A stretch of 64,000 nucleotides of DNA, taken from Agrococcus jejuensis. GTDB lineage: Bacteria; Actinomycetota; Actinomycetes; Actinomycetales; Microbacteriaceae. The notes below the pieces were generated by a model. It searched no databases. It was not told where the DNA came from and was given only the letters and a program-made list of their open reading frames with translations. Shown in pieces: positions 63,967 through 64,000 of this stretch. The DNA lies in the NCBI RefSeq assembly GCF_900099705.1, contig NZ_LT629695.1, forward strand, positions 1,612,001-1,676,000, given 5' to 3'. The number at the start of each line of letters is the position of its first letter. The stretch's first letter is position 1. A program made the translations under genes and the position numbers.

Positions 63967-64000
63967 CGCCGGGCTGCGTCCTCTCCTCTCCTCTGCTCGC

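Noticed and set aside
1..64000. tRNA and rRNA genes
   Set aside because: No CCA-ended cloverleaf-like segment or rRNA core sequence was noticed in the intergenic gaps, which are mostly under 300 bases. A covariance-model scan could overturn this.

Overview
The window is about 70% G+C with short intergenic gaps, GTG and TTG starts, and 1-4 base overlaps between genes. The block CCA tRNA nucleotidyltransferase - DUF6049-type protein - murJ - trxB - trxA - parB - parA - rsmG - jag - yidC - yidD - rnpA - rpmH - dnaA is the origin-proximal order of Micrococcales. Together with rpsF-ssb-rpsR-rplI and dnaB upstream, it points to a member of Microbacteriaceae, possibly Agrococcus-like (inference; no search was run). 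The right edge stops just after dnaA, before the expected dnaN.

Layout. 1-190: end of a polyamine-type ABC permease. 206-1201: a hydrolase. 1348-3643: a five-gene cassette read as a contact-dependent or type VII-secreted toxin (WXG100-like carrier, HNH/WHH-like nuclease), an acidic immunity candidate and two small paralogs. 3751-7502: rhodanese-type sulfurtransferase, a lipoprotein, two membrane proteins and pdxS-pdxT for vitamin B6. 7632-15050: metabolic and repair genes (thioesterase, VOC, Nudix, hydrolase, two TetR regulators, Fpg/Nei glycosylase, YciI, M20 amidohydrolase, F420-type nitroreductase). 15246-21059: an ABC transporter, NYN-LOTUS protein, DUF2510 protein, IscA-like protein and aldo/keto reductase. 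21137-22978: dnaB, with an apparent 3' frameshift. 23254-26507: a TetR/MMPL export pair. 26667-37598: HAD phosphatase, SDR, TetR, a DasR/NagR-like GntR with a dre operator in front of a GlcNAc-type PTS permease, two lipoproteins, an OmpR-type two-component pair and DUF1801. 37800-43095: a tripartite tricarboxylate transporter (tctCBA) divergent from a CitA/CitB-like two-component system. 43415-45076: rpsF-ssb-rpsR-rplI. 45185-48585: three uncharacterised genes, two of them divergent full-length paralogs. 48628-63966: the origin-proximal housekeeping block.

Recurring sequence signals. (i) At least ten genes have a TANNNT -10 hexamer exactly 6-7 bases before the start codon, which indicates leaderless transcripts; in two cases the hexamer contains the TAG stop of the preceding gene. 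(ii) Two families of intergenic palindromic repeats (R1, about 155 bp; R2, about 40 bp) recur, plus two long hairpins sharing a GAGGT-TCGGCC core. (iii) Five parS-like sites and perfect DnaA boxes lie in a 1.7-kb non-coding stretch between parA and rsmG. DnaA boxes also occur upstream of dnaB and inside dnaA. (iv) Strong hairpin terminators follow the NYN gene, the IscA-like gene, MMPL, SDR, trxA and rplI.

No tRNA, rRNA, CRISPR array, insertion sequence or prophage was seen. Functional names come from motif recognition by eye, and starts were chosen from Shine-Dalgarno or leaderless -10 spacing.
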